Source: Scytonema hofmannii PCC 7110 | GTDB lineage: Bacteria > Cyanobacteriota > Cyanobacteriia > Cyanobacteriales > Nostocaceae | Reading direction: 5' to 3' | DNA: 64,000 nt | Assembly (NCBI RefSeq): GCF_000346485.2 | Contig: NZ_KQ976354.1 | Coordinates: 7,916,221 to 7,980,220 of the forward strand | Shown: piece by piece, positions 16,329 through 26,341 of the stretch | Layout of the letters: each line of letters begins with the position of its first letter | How positions within the stretch are numbered: position 1 is the stretch's first letter | Made by a program: the position numbers and the translations under genes | The notes under the pieces: model-generated | Database searches by the model: none | The model's input: the letters and a program-made list of their open reading frames with translations, nothing else | Told to the model about the DNA's origin: nothing

Positions 16329-18674
16329 CTAAATGTACATAGCAAAGTAGTCCTCATAGATTTCAGTATTCGTCGATAGCGTCAGTTCTACTTTTTCACG
16401 ATCTGCATCCGCCGAACTCTTGCCATTGCTCAGACTTGCTTCTGGCATGAAATCGCCACAGTATTCATTGGCGGGTACGGCTTCGTTCATCTTTTTGGGA
16501 TAGCTCAAACCTAGATGGCTCATGATTGTGATAAATTGATCGCGGCTACGATACTCGTTCCGAGTCGCTCCTCGAACGCTAAATCGGGGATTGAGGCGTT
16601 TTTCTTCGCCAATTGTGGAAACGTTGCGCCCTTTGTAGTCATGGGCGGGATAAACTAGGGTTTCTTCTGGGAGAGTAAATAACTGTTGCGTCACCGTATC
16701 GTACAGAATGCCCGCATCGCCCGATTGGAAGTCTGTGCGTCCACAGCCCCGAATTAATAAGGCATCCCCCGTTAACAGATGAGTGTTGTTGACTAAATAA
16801 GCCAGATGGCTATCGGTGTGCCCTGGTGTGGCGATCGCCTCAATCTTTACCGTCCCCACAATTAAGGTTTCGCGATCGACAAGGGAGCGATCCGCAGACC
16901 GAGCAGTACTATTGAGGGGCACCATTACCTGACAACCCGTTTGCTGTCTCAGTTTACCTGCCCCGGTGATATGATCGGCATGGATGTGAGTTTCCAAACA
17001 GTAGCGCAGGGTCAACCCCAAGTCATCCAGCACTTGTAAATCACGGTCAACCTGCTCCAATACTGTATCAACCAGCACCGCTTCTTTCGTTTGACTGTCC
17101 GCAATCAGATAGGTGTAGGTGCTCGATTCCGGGTCAAAGAATTGGCGAAACAACAGCGTTGACTGGGGGATGGTTGGTCGAGGAGCGTTGCTGTCTTGTT
17201 TAATGGTGCGAGAAAAGGGTGAAACGGGACGCACCCGCACTGGGAGTGACTGCAACAAAGTTACCGCTAGTGCCTGTGCCTGCTCGCGCAGTTCTGGGAC
17301 GGCGATCGTTTCAAACAAATTGCCTTTGCGCGGCGTACCCAAGGTATAGAGTAGGGTTGAACGGTTGTCCCGAGCATCGAATACGGCACCATCAGCGGCA
17401 GTATCCAACCCCAAGCCAATGTCGTTGGGGCGGATCAACCCTTGGTCACGTAAATTGGCAATCAGGGGTTGGGGCGATCGCTGATAATCTGCGTGTACCC
17501 CGGTGCAATTCACCACACGGCTAACCTGCAAGACCCAATTCGTTGTCGTTTGGCGTCGGCGAACTGTCACTGCTACCCCGTCAGATGCCGTTTGATAGTC
17601 CTGAATGCGTCCGGAGGTAATAGTTAATTGCCCTGAGTCCAGCATTGCCTGGATAACCTTGCCAATTTCGGGGGCAATTCGATGCCGATGTACATCCCAA
17701 TAGGGGGTGGCATGGCGCAAAAAACGCTGCTGCTCCACGCGGGGCAGTTGTTGCCAGAGTTGCTGGGTGATGGGACGCAGGGAATCAATCACTGATCGCC
17801 AGTCGTACCCCTGTGCCTCTGCCGTCTGCACCTCACTGCGAATGCACCGCAGCAAGCCCCGAATTGTTTTGGGTGCGGTGTCTGGGGTTAAAAAGGCGGG
17901 GTAGGGTTTTGTCGATTGATGCGGCAGCGGAAATAACCCCCTGCGAGACACGGCATTAATTTTGCCCCGATGGTTGCGCTCGTGAAGTGCCACCACCATA
18001 TCCACCATAGTCAGTCCAGTGCCAATTAGCAATACAGGCGCGTTACTCTCAAGCTCTGCTAACGCATCGGCTGACCAGGCATGGCGCAGGTAGGAGTTGT
18101 TGGTGCGATCGTTCTGCTGTGATGCTGGAGGTTGAGACACTGGGGGAGGAGTGGGCGCATTTCCTACTGCCAGCACAATTTTATCTGCCACGAAAGTACG
18201 GCTGCTCCGCAAGGAGACGATTGCTTGTTTGGCTTGTGGCTCCACTGCTACCACTTCATCGATGACGCGCTCCAGCCGAACGTTACTCGAAGCCGTGGCT
18301 TCAGCTTCCTCCAGAATAGATTGGATATAAAGCCCGTAGAGCTGACGGGGAATGAAGCTGCTGGCGTTCAAGTCATTGGGTAGGAATGCTGCCAACTCGC
18401 TGCGGTTATACTGCAGCCAGCGCAGCAGATGACCGGGATCGTCGGGAAAGGCACTCATCTTGCCTGCGGATACATTGAGCAAATGGCTGGTGGTGTCGGT
18501 GCTGTAGGCAACTCCCTTGCCAATTTCGTGACTGCGCTCAATCAGCTCGATCAGCAGGGGTCTGTTGGCAGTTTTTAACAGGTGAGCCGCTACTAAAGAA
18601 CCACTAAAGCCTGCGCCGACGATCGCGATCGTGGTGGTTGAAGGATGTGCTATCAGGACATTAGAATCAATCAC
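16329..18674 (-). CDS. FAD/NAD(P)-binding protein fused to an ETHE1-like persulfide dioxygenase
   Basis: This 781-residue protein has two parts. Residues about 1-480 form a flavoprotein: dinucleotide motif IAIVGAGFSGS (about 17-27), a second Rossmann motif LIGTGLTMVDM (about 215-225), and a late FAD segment. Residues about 500-760 are a metallo-beta-lactamase domain: THIHADHITGAG (about 561), ATPGHTDSH (about 617), LLTGDALLIRGCGRTDFQ and PAHDYKG (about 676). This set is typical of ETHE1/Blh persulfide dioxygenases, which oxidise glutathione persulfide to sulfite. The coding sequence is more GC-rich than its flanks. Confidence 0.85.
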   Translation of the reverse strand: MIDSNVLIAHPSTTTIAIVGAGFSGSLVAAHLLKTANRPLLIELIERSHEIGKGVAYSTDTTSHLLNVSAGKMSAFPDDPGHLLRWLQYNRSELAAFLPNDLNASSFIPRQLYGLYIQSILEEAEATASSNVRLERVIDEVVAVEPQAKQAIVSLRSSRTFVADKIVLAVGNAPTPPPVSQPPASQQNDRTNNSYLRHAWSADALAELESNAPVLLIGTGLTMVDMVVALHERNHRGKINAVSRRGLFPLPHQSTKPYPAFLTPDTAPKTIRGLLRCIRSEVQTAEAQGYDWRSVIDSLRPITQQLWQQLPRVEQQRFLRHATPYWDVHRHRIAPEIGKVIQAMLDSGQLTITSGRIQDYQTASDGVAVTVRRRQTTTNWVLQVSRVVNCTGVHADYQRSPQPLIANLRDQGLIRPNDIGLGLDTAADGAVFDARDNRSTLLYTLGTPRKGNLFETIAVPELREQAQALAVTLLQSLPVRVRPVSPFSRTIKQDSNAPRPTIPQSTLLFRQFFDPESSTYTYLIADSQTKEAVLVDTVLEQVDRDLQVLDDLGLTLRYCLETHIHADHITGAGKLRQQTGCQVMVPLNSTARSADRSLVDRETLIVGTVKIEAIATPGHTDSHLAYLVNNTHLLTGDALLIRGCGRTDFQSGDAGILYDTVTQQLFTLPEETLVYPAHDYKGRNVSTIGEEKRLNPRFSVRGATRNEYRSRDQFITIMSHLGLSYPKKMNEAVPANEYCGDFMPEASLSNGKSSADADREKVELTLSTNTEIYEDYFAMYI

Positions 18675-19234
18675 GGTGCTTAATAGAGTGTATGACGACT
18701 ATTTTTGAGTAGCAGACTTTTGCTACTAACAAAATCCTATATGACATCTCCTCAGGCACTAATGCTTTAATTAAACACTCGTGGTAAAAATAATTTTGTT
18801 TATTATACTACATATTTATCGGGTTTTGTTGACAATCACCAACACTTGTTAGCCTGCATATTCCTGTTTGTCTATAATTTTATCGTATTTTATGTCTATC
18901 ATACAACTCTTCAGAAAAGAAAAATCTTTCTGTAAATAAATTTATAGAGAGCTTGACGCAATTCTGGGAGTACCTTTGACATCTTACTTAGGTTCTTCCG
19001 TAATTTTGGTATGCCTGTTAAGACAGGGTAAGAGAGCAAATTAAGTATAAAAATAGACAAATAAAAAAAGCAGTTATTTAGTTTCAGTATCTTTCTTTAC
19101 CAACTTAGTTGTTACCAATAAAATTCTTTTTTTACTTATTAAGTAGGTAAATTAAACTTCAGTTTTAAAACACTTGATAAACAGCAAAAATACTTTCAAA
19201 ATATTGATTGATAACAATTAAATCCTCCTATTTT
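18675..19234. other. AT-rich intergenic region
   Basis: About 560 bases with no supported gene, RNA or repeat. It holds the promoter regions of the flanking genes, which are transcribed away from each other. Confidence 0.6.
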
Positions 19235-19747
19235 ATGAGTGTTTACTCAATACTAATTCTTGCTGGAATTTTCTTGCTAGCTAGCATTATTAGCGTCATT
19301 GCTGGTAGCACTTCTCTCATTACCGTACCAGTCATGCTTGAGTTTGGAGTTGAGCCGCGTATCGCCATTGCAACTAATATGCTGGCATTAACCTTGATGA
19401 GTATTGGTGGAACACTACCTTTTATTGGTAAAAACGCGATCGATGCTAGACGGTTACCATTGCTGATAGTCTTGACTCTTATCGGGTCAATTTTGGGTGC
19501 ATTACTTGTTCTTATTATCCCATCAAAATCAAAAACCTACTCAATCACCTATAACCCGTCACACAAATGGTTCTACTTCCCCCAAATGCAACCAGACGAA
19601 GCGCTATTTATTAAGTGTTTTGACTCCGCAGAGGATGGAAGAGCGAGGTTTGCTGCTCATACAGGATTTGACGACCCCACAAGCCCTCCAGATGCTGCAC
19701 CACGTCAGAGTATTGAATTACGGACGGTAGTTTTTTATCCTGATTAG
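19235..19747 (+). pseudogene. Chimera of a truncated TauE/SafE exporter and a CmcJ-like oxygenase tail
   Basis: One open frame joins two unrelated families. Residues about 1-95 (ASIISVIAGSTSLITVPVML, IATNMLALTLMSIGGTLPFI) are the first helices of a TauE/SafE sulfite or anion exporter. From about residue 97 the sequence HKWFYFPQMQPDEALFIKCF, then FDDPTSPPDAAPRQSIELR, matches the C-terminal end of CmcJ/NvfI-type oxidoreductases. The junction lies near 19520-19535. Neither part is complete, so a working product is unlikely. I prefer the ATG at 19235. Confidence 0.75.
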
Positions 19748-19979
19748 CTTTTCTAGAAAGCATTGGACAAGATTTTACTGAAAATGTGGCAGTTGCTATT
19801 GGCAACTGCTAGTTCTTTTTCTAAACCGCTTGATTTTTACAAAACTATATGACATCATACTTGATATGAAAAAGTTCAGTATCCCGATAGACTTACTGGA
19901 TTTTAAGCCTCAACTACCAGCAACCTTTAAATTTGCTTGCTGTTAATCTACCTTATTTTGTGAGTTTGGAGGATTGTAT

Positions 19980-20291
19980 ATGCCATCCATAACGTTGAGC
20001 GTATCCACTGTTAAGCCTCTAGGCGATCGAGTCTTCATCAAGGTTAGTGAGTCCGAAGAGAAAACGACAGGCGGTATTCTTCTGCCTGATAGTGCCAAAG
20101 AAAAGCCTCAAGTGGGTGAAATTGTTGCAGTGGGTCCTGGCAAGCTTAATGATAATGGCACTCATCAGGCAATTGATATTGCAGTTGGGGATCGAGTCCT
20201 CTACTCCAAATATGCTGGTACCGACATTAAGCTTGGTACGGAAGAATATGTCCTGTTATCCGAGAAGGACATTCTTGCAATTGTTTCATAG
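19980..20291 (+). CDS. groES: Co-chaperonin GroES
   Basis: The 103-residue protein has the family start [12 protein letters not shown], the mobile loop [19 protein letters not shown] and the tail [11 protein letters not shown]. It caps the GroEL ring in the cytosol. GGAGGA (19968-19973) places the start at ATG 19980 rather than the upstream TTG. No CIRCE operator (TTAGCACTC-N9-GAGTGCTAA) is seen in the 170 bases upstream, unlike many cyanobacterial groESL operons. groEL follows 52 bases later. Confidence 0.97.
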   Translation: MPSITLSVSTVKPLGDRVFIKVSESEEKTTGGILLPDSAKEKPQVGEIVAVGPGKLNDNGTHQAIDIAVGDRVLYSKYAGTDIKLGTEEYVLLSEKDILAIVS

Positions 20292-20319
20292 TCACTGGTC
20301 ACTGGTCACTGGTCACTGA
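20291..20319. repeat. Four tandem TCACTGG heptamers between groES and groEL
   Basis: GTCACTG repeats four times head to tail directly after the groES stop. Heptameric tandem repeats of this kind are common in heterocystous cyanobacteria. Confidence 0.85.
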
Positions 20320-21984
<1,665 letters not shown>

Positions 21985-22038
21985 ATTGTTACACCAACAG
22001 TAATTACCAAAGTTTCTCATCTCCTCTGGATTTTAAGA

Positions 22039-22070
22039 AGCGGTCGCAATACCTAAAGCGATCGCTTTTT
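22039..22070 (+). terminator. Intrinsic terminator after groEL
   Basis: AGCGGTCGC (22039-22047) pairs with GCGATCGCT (22058-22066) using one G-T wobble, followed by a run of five T. It lies 55 bases after the groEL stop. Confidence 0.8.
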
Positions 22071-22076
22071 CTGCTT

Positions 22077-23063
22077 TTATGTTGTCTTGTGTCTCTTTTG
22101 AATCCACCTTTCTCCACTCAGTAAAGCAATTCCCAATGTAACGATACCAATCCCCACACTCTGAACTATGTTTAAAGTTTCGCTAATTGTTACCCATGCA
22201 ACCAGAGCCGTTAATGCTGGACTACTAGAGCCGATAATAGAAGCAGTATTTGCGCCGCTCTTGCGAATCCCTAAATTGTATAGAGAGTGTCCGATAAAGC
22301 TCGTCAAACCCGAAAAAAGACTGCCAATCCACATAGGTGTCCAGTCAAGTTGGGTCATGGTAGGTGGAAACAATAATAAACTAATACCAGAGAGCAGCAA
22401 AGTTAAGGCAAAGCTAATCCACGTAAAGGGAACGGGATGGAATTTTTCTAGACATTTTTGGGCGATGACATTATAGAAGGCATAGACTATCCCAGATACA
22501 ACACTAGCACAAATGCCAATCGTAATGGTATGACTACTGTAGCTAGTAGAAGAATGGGGAATAGTGAGAACACCGCCCCCCAGAATAATACTCATCACTA
22601 GCCAACGGAAGAGTGTGGGGCGATCGCCAAAAAACTTCCACGACAGTAGTGCTGTGAAGACAGGATAGGTAAAGAAAAGTGCGATCGCAATTCCAGTAGG
22701 AATCAAGCCAATCGCAATGTAGAGTAAAGCAATATATACAAACATGAGAACTCCACAGCCAGAGGCTTGGAGCATAACGTCCAAGTGTTCTCGCTTGAAC
22801 AAACTTAGGAATTCTTGAAGAGCAGATGGATAGAGTTTGAATGCTACAGAAGCCATAAGTGGAACCACCAGTAGCATTCGCATAAACATCAGCAAAAATG
22901 AATTCTGAAAATCTGGTTTAACGTATCCACCAAGTAAAAATAAACTCAGTACGAGATGTTCTGAAAATAAAACTCGCACAGCAACGTTATGTAATGACAA
23001 GAACAAGGAGGATAAAAGAACGATCGAGATGCCCAACAAGGTCAAAGGTTCCTTTAGTAGCAA
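22077..23063 (-). CDS. EamA/DMT-family transporter
   Basis: This 328-residue membrane protein has about ten hydrophobic helices in two EamA halves. Typical segments are GLIPTGIAIALFFTYPVFTA (about 125-145) and SGANTASIIGSSSPALTALV (about 265-285) with the conserved Pro of the last but one helix. Substrate unknown. It converges on groEL. Confidence 0.83.
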   Translation of the reverse strand: MLLKEPLTLLGISIVLLSSLFLSLHNVAVRVLFSEHLVLSLFLLGGYVKPDFQNSFLLMFMRMLLVVPLMASVAFKLYPSALQEFLSLFKREHLDVMLQASGCGVLMFVYIALLYIAIGLIPTGIAIALFFTYPVFTALLSWKFFGDRPTLFRWLVMSIILGGGVLTIPHSSTSYSSHTITIGICASVVSGIVYAFYNVIAQKCLEKFHPVPFTWISFALTLLLSGISLLLFPPTMTQLDWTPMWIGSLFSGLTSFIGHSLYNLGIRKSGANTASIIGSSSPALTALVAWVTISETLNIVQSVGIGIVTLGIALLSGERWIQKRHKTT

Positions 23064-23132
23064 CTCTTGTGCTTTAGCACAACCATGTCCTGCTCCACAA
23101 GAGTATCTTCCGATATTAAAAATTACTGCACT

Positions 23133-23692
23133 TTAGACTCCTGGAGTGTGTCCACCATCAACAAGAATCTCAGCGCCTGTAATTGAAGCAGCAAGGTCAG
23201 ACACTAAAAAGAGTGTTAATGCAGCGATTTCCTCTGGTTGGGCGATTCTTTTGAGAGGAATTCCTTGTAAAGTTTCTGCTTTTGCCTGCTCAACTGTAAT
23301 CCCACGAGCTTGAGCGTTTTGTTTGGCTAAGCGTTCAGCCCGTTCGGTAGCGGTAGCTCCGGGCGAAATGGCATTAATCCGAATATTATACTCAGCTAAC
23401 TCTTTAGAAATTCCTCGTGTGAAGTTAAGCAAAGCAGCATTAGTTGTACCGCCAGGAAGGAAACTAGGACGTGGTGTCCGACCTGCACCGCCAATAATAT
23501 TGACAATCCGACCATCCCGCCGATTTTTTTGGTGAGGAACAACAGCTTTAACTAGGCGAATATAGCCCAATAATTTTAAGTTCCAAGCATCTAGAAATAC
23601 ATCATCGCTCAGTTCAAGGAAAGACCCCGCACGAGCCGATCCTGCATTATTGACTAAAATATCAATTTGTCCGAACTGTGTCGTAACACCAG
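23133..23692 (-). pseudogene. Short-chain dehydrogenase, N-terminally truncated
   Basis: The frame contains QIDILVNNAGSARAGSFLEL, GRIVNIIGGAG and ILVDGGHTPGV, an SDR without its N-terminal TGxxxGIG cofactor motif. Homology ends near 23692 at a stop, directly beside the TnpB-like locus. The usual active-site YxxxK is not seen either; the region reads PGGTTNAALLNF. About 70 residues are lost, so function is doubtful. The downstream ATG-started part is 145 residues. Confidence 0.75.
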
Positions 23693-23719
23693 ATATCTAA
23701 AAATTGGACTCGAACGTAG

Positions 23720-23905
23720 TCAATCGTTGTCTATCTGTCTAATAATCCGCTCCAAGCACTCACTGACGCTCAAATCAGCATCAATGGCAATAGCCTGCAA
23801 CTTTTTCCATGCGGTAGGAGTTAAACCTACCATATGTTTTTCTTTCTTCTCATCGTAAAAAACTGGCTGATTTTTTACTCTTTTTTTTCCTTTACCTAAT
23901 TGCAT
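23720..23905 (-). CDS. Small ribbon-helix-helix-like protein divergent from tnpB-like gene
   Basis: This 61-residue basic protein has a Lys-rich start, then VGLTPTAWKKLQAIAI and SVSECLERIIRQID. That strand-helix-helix order fits a CopG/Arc-type DNA-binding domain. The gap to the tnpB-like gene is about 60 bases, the same layout as 369-681. It may repress the shared promoter region (inference). Confidence 0.65.
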   Translation of the reverse strand: MQLGKGKKRVKNQPVFYDEKKEKHMVGLTPTAWKKLQAIAIDADLSVSECLERIIRQIDND

Positions 23906-23966
23906 ATTTTAGAAATTATAGCTATACTAATAATATAGTACATAAATTACGGGAGGTGATTAATTA

Positions 23967-25319
23967 GTGCTGAAAAAGAAAAAAGGGTTTAAGATCGTAA
24001 TTAAAAGTGCCAAGTGTAAATTGGAACGGAATGGATTCAATTTAACCGAAACCAAAACAGCTTTTAATGAAGTTGTACATTTTTACTTTGCACTAATTAA
24101 CACCCATCCGGAAGGTATTAACCTGCCAAGAGAGGAAGATGGGGGGTGGAGGTATTATGAAAAATTGACCATTGGGGATGATGCACAATACCCATTTCCT
24201 TTCAATAGTTTTCCCGCACAGCTTCGTCGTTGTGCAATAAGAAAAGCTATTGGTGCATGGGAATCTTGGAACACTAGCTACCAAAAATGGCTAAATCGCC
24301 CTAAAAAACAAAAGCACCATAGACCACCAGTACAACCAAGAGTATTTAACTTCTCTCCCAGTTTTGATGTTGGGGTATGTAAGAATGATGATGGGCACTC
24401 CATCATGCTCAAAATCTTGGTTAATGGTCAATGGAAATGGATTAAATTTCAATACCTTGCACCAGTAATTAGTGCAGATTGGGTAAAAGGTTCTCCATCA
24501 GTAATAGTCAAAGGGAATGCAGTAACAATTGTTTTCCCGTTAGAAAAATACGTCAGAGCTACTGGAGGAATTAAAACAGTTATGGCTCAAGACTCCTTTA
24601 GGATCTTGGGTGTAGACATGGATTTAGATCGTCATATTGCTATATGTTCCGTCCTGGAAGTTGACGCTAAGGGTAAAGTGTTTGAGGTTGCACGCCACTT
24701 CATAAAACAAACAAGCCACACAAAGCGTAGGAAGAAACAACTAGGAAGAATAGCTCAAAAAATGCAGCAGACGGGTACTGTTGAGAAGGGTTTTGCGTCA
24801 ACAGTTTGGAAAAACTTGCACAACCGTGAGGTTGAGGCAAGTAGAGAATACGCGAGACGGATTGTTGAATTTGCCAAAACCTGGGGATGTTCAATTATAG
24901 CATTTGAACATCTGGGCAATTTAAAACCGATTCGTGGTAAGTACTCTCGTCGTTCAAACCAAAAACGAGCCTACTGGTTAAAATCAAAAATTTATCAGCG
25001 AGTTAGCTCTATTGCGTATCAAGATTATAGTATCTTGACGACACGAGTGAATCCCAAAGATACTTCAAGGCTAGACCCTTGGGGGAATAAAGTATGGCGT
25101 TCCGATAATTTCCCTGTTACTATTTTTGATTTTTTGAACTACCAATCAGGAGCCATATTCGTAGGCACCGTAAATGGTTACACCAGCCATTCTGGGCTGA
25201 ACGCGGCTCGTAACATTGGGCTAAAAGCAATATTACGATATAACACTAACCTCGTGTTCTTGTCTCGAAAGGAAGGAAAGACCGTACACACGGGGGAAAG
25301 CCTATCCCAAAAGGGTTGA
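23967..25319 (+). CDS. TnpB-like protein with altered RuvC-III
   Basis: This 450-residue protein (GTG start after GGGAGG) belongs to the TnpB-like family. RuvC-I ILGVDMDLDRHIA and RuvC-II SIIAFEHLGNL keep Asp and Glu. RuvC-III reads YTSHSGLNAARNIG: the catalytic Asp found in the homologue at 681 (HSDLNAS) is Gly here (codon GGG 25194-25196). No CxxC zinc-ribbon cysteines are present. The protein may therefore bind RNA and DNA without cutting, as do described nuclease-dead TnpB derivatives. Alternatively it is a decaying tnpB. Confidence 0.8.
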   Translation: MLKKKKGFKIVIKSAKCKLERNGFNLTETKTAFNEVVHFYFALINTHPEGINLPREEDGGWRYYEKLTIGDDAQYPFPFNSFPAQLRRCAIRKAIGAWESWNTSYQKWLNRPKKQKHHRPPVQPRVFNFSPSFDVGVCKNDDGHSIMLKILVNGQWKWIKFQYLAPVISADWVKGSPSVIVKGNAVTIVFPLEKYVRATGGIKTVMAQDSFRILGVDMDLDRHIAICSVLEVDAKGKVFEVARHFIKQTSHTKRRKKQLGRIAQKMQQTGTVEKGFASTVWKNLHNREVEASREYARRIVEFAKTWGCSIIAFEHLGNLKPIRGKYSRRSNQKRAYWLKSKIYQRVSSIAYQDYSILTTRVNPKDTSRLDPWGNKVWRSDNFPVTIFDFLNYQSGAIFVGTVNGYTSHSGLNAARNIGLKAILRYNTNLVFLSRKEGKTVHTGESLSQKG

Positions 25320-25480
25320 GCCAGTAATGGTACAGGTTTGCAATGAAACTAGAAAGGGGAAAGCAACTTCCCACTTTCATTGTAATAGGCTTGGGTAAAC
25401 TGCCTAATGGTTCCTACCAAACTACGCTCTTTGTGGTTGGATTTACGATCCACTTGCTACTAGAAGCGACTATGGAGTGA
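25320..25480 (+). ncRNA. Candidate structured RNA downstream of the tnpB-like gene
   Basis: Just after the stop, CAATGAAA (25341-25348) pairs with TTTCATTG (25375-25382), enclosing GGGAA (25357-25361) with TTCCC (25368-25372). Further possible stems follow (AGGC/GCCT, CCAAAC/GTGGTTGG, GGAT/ATCC). The position matches the guide-RNA scaffold of TnpB systems. No TTCAAY end like those of the other two loci is seen. Structure and transcription are inferred. Confidence 0.45.
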
Positions 25481-25489
25481 GCCTAGAAA

Positions 25490-26059
25490 GTGAACAAATT
25501 GTGTGGCGAAACAATAATTTCCTTTGAGCTAGAACCACCCAGCGAAGCGGAGTTTCAAAAGCGGATCGCGAGCTATCAACAACAGATGCCTTGGCTAGTT
25601 TGTGAAATCAATAGTGAGGTTGCAGGCTACGCTTATGCTAACCCTCATCGTACCCGTGCGGCTTACCAATGGTCTGTGGAATCATCAGTGTATGTCGGTG
25701 TAAATTATCGTCGAAAAGGAATTGCCAAAGTCTTGTACACTACACTTTTTCAGTTACTGCAACTGCAAGGATTTTATAACGTTATTGCTGGAATTGCCTT
25801 ACCTAATCAACCCAGTATAGCTGTACATGAGGCTGTTGGTTTTTCACCTGTAGGAGTCTTTCACCGAGTTGGGTATAAATTTGGTAAGTGGCATGATGTA
25901 GGATATTGGGAATTATCTCTCCAACCAGAGCAATCTTTCTTGACTCATAGCGAGCATTCTACAAAAGCTATAAGTCCCCCTCTTCCTGTATCAGAAATAG
26001 AGAAATTACCTCAGTGGGATGAAGCCTTAACAAGTGGGCTTGTGCTGCTGCGAATTTGA
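25490..26059 (+). CDS. GNAT N-acetyltransferase, N-terminus probably truncated
   Basis: This 189-residue protein has the acetyl-CoA region SVYVGVNYRRKGIAKVLYTT (about 67-86) and IALPNQPSIAVHEAVGFSPV (about 103-122), as in phosphinothricin-type acetyltransferases. Those usually start with about 25 residues before the segment corresponding to ISFELEPPSEAEF; here only about 9 remain, and a stop lies just upstream. The lost 5' end faces the tnpB-like locus. An added C-terminal tail of about 35 residues is present. Activity uncertain. Confidence 0.75.
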   Translation: MNKLCGETIISFELEPPSEAEFQKRIASYQQQMPWLVCEINSEVAGYAYANPHRTRAAYQWSVESSVYVGVNYRRKGIAKVLYTTLFQLLQLQGFYNVIAGIALPNQPSIAVHEAVGFSPVGVFHRVGYKFGKWHDVGYWELSLQPEQSFLTHSEHSTKAISPPLPVSEIEKLPQWDEALTSGLVLLRI

Positions 26060-26341
26060 TTCCGTTCATTATGCCTTCGGAATTGAATACAAATCTTTTG
26101 CAATAATATCCAAAAATGATTGACGTAAAGTTGTTCTAGCAAGCATTTCAAACTATCATCTCATCACTCCAAACTAGTTTGCAATATTTAATGTATGACT
26201 AACGAATAATTCGTGTATCATACATTTAGGTTTAATAACACACATTTTTTGTAAGTGTTGTGTAAGAAAGAAAACATAAACATTCTTCTCCCTTCTTAAA
26301 TAACTAAGGATATAAGCACAGCATTTCACCTAGAGAGCAAC

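Noticed and set aside
20291-20319. CRISPR-like repeats between groES and groEL
   Set aside because: The units are seven bases with no spacers, a simple tandem repeat.
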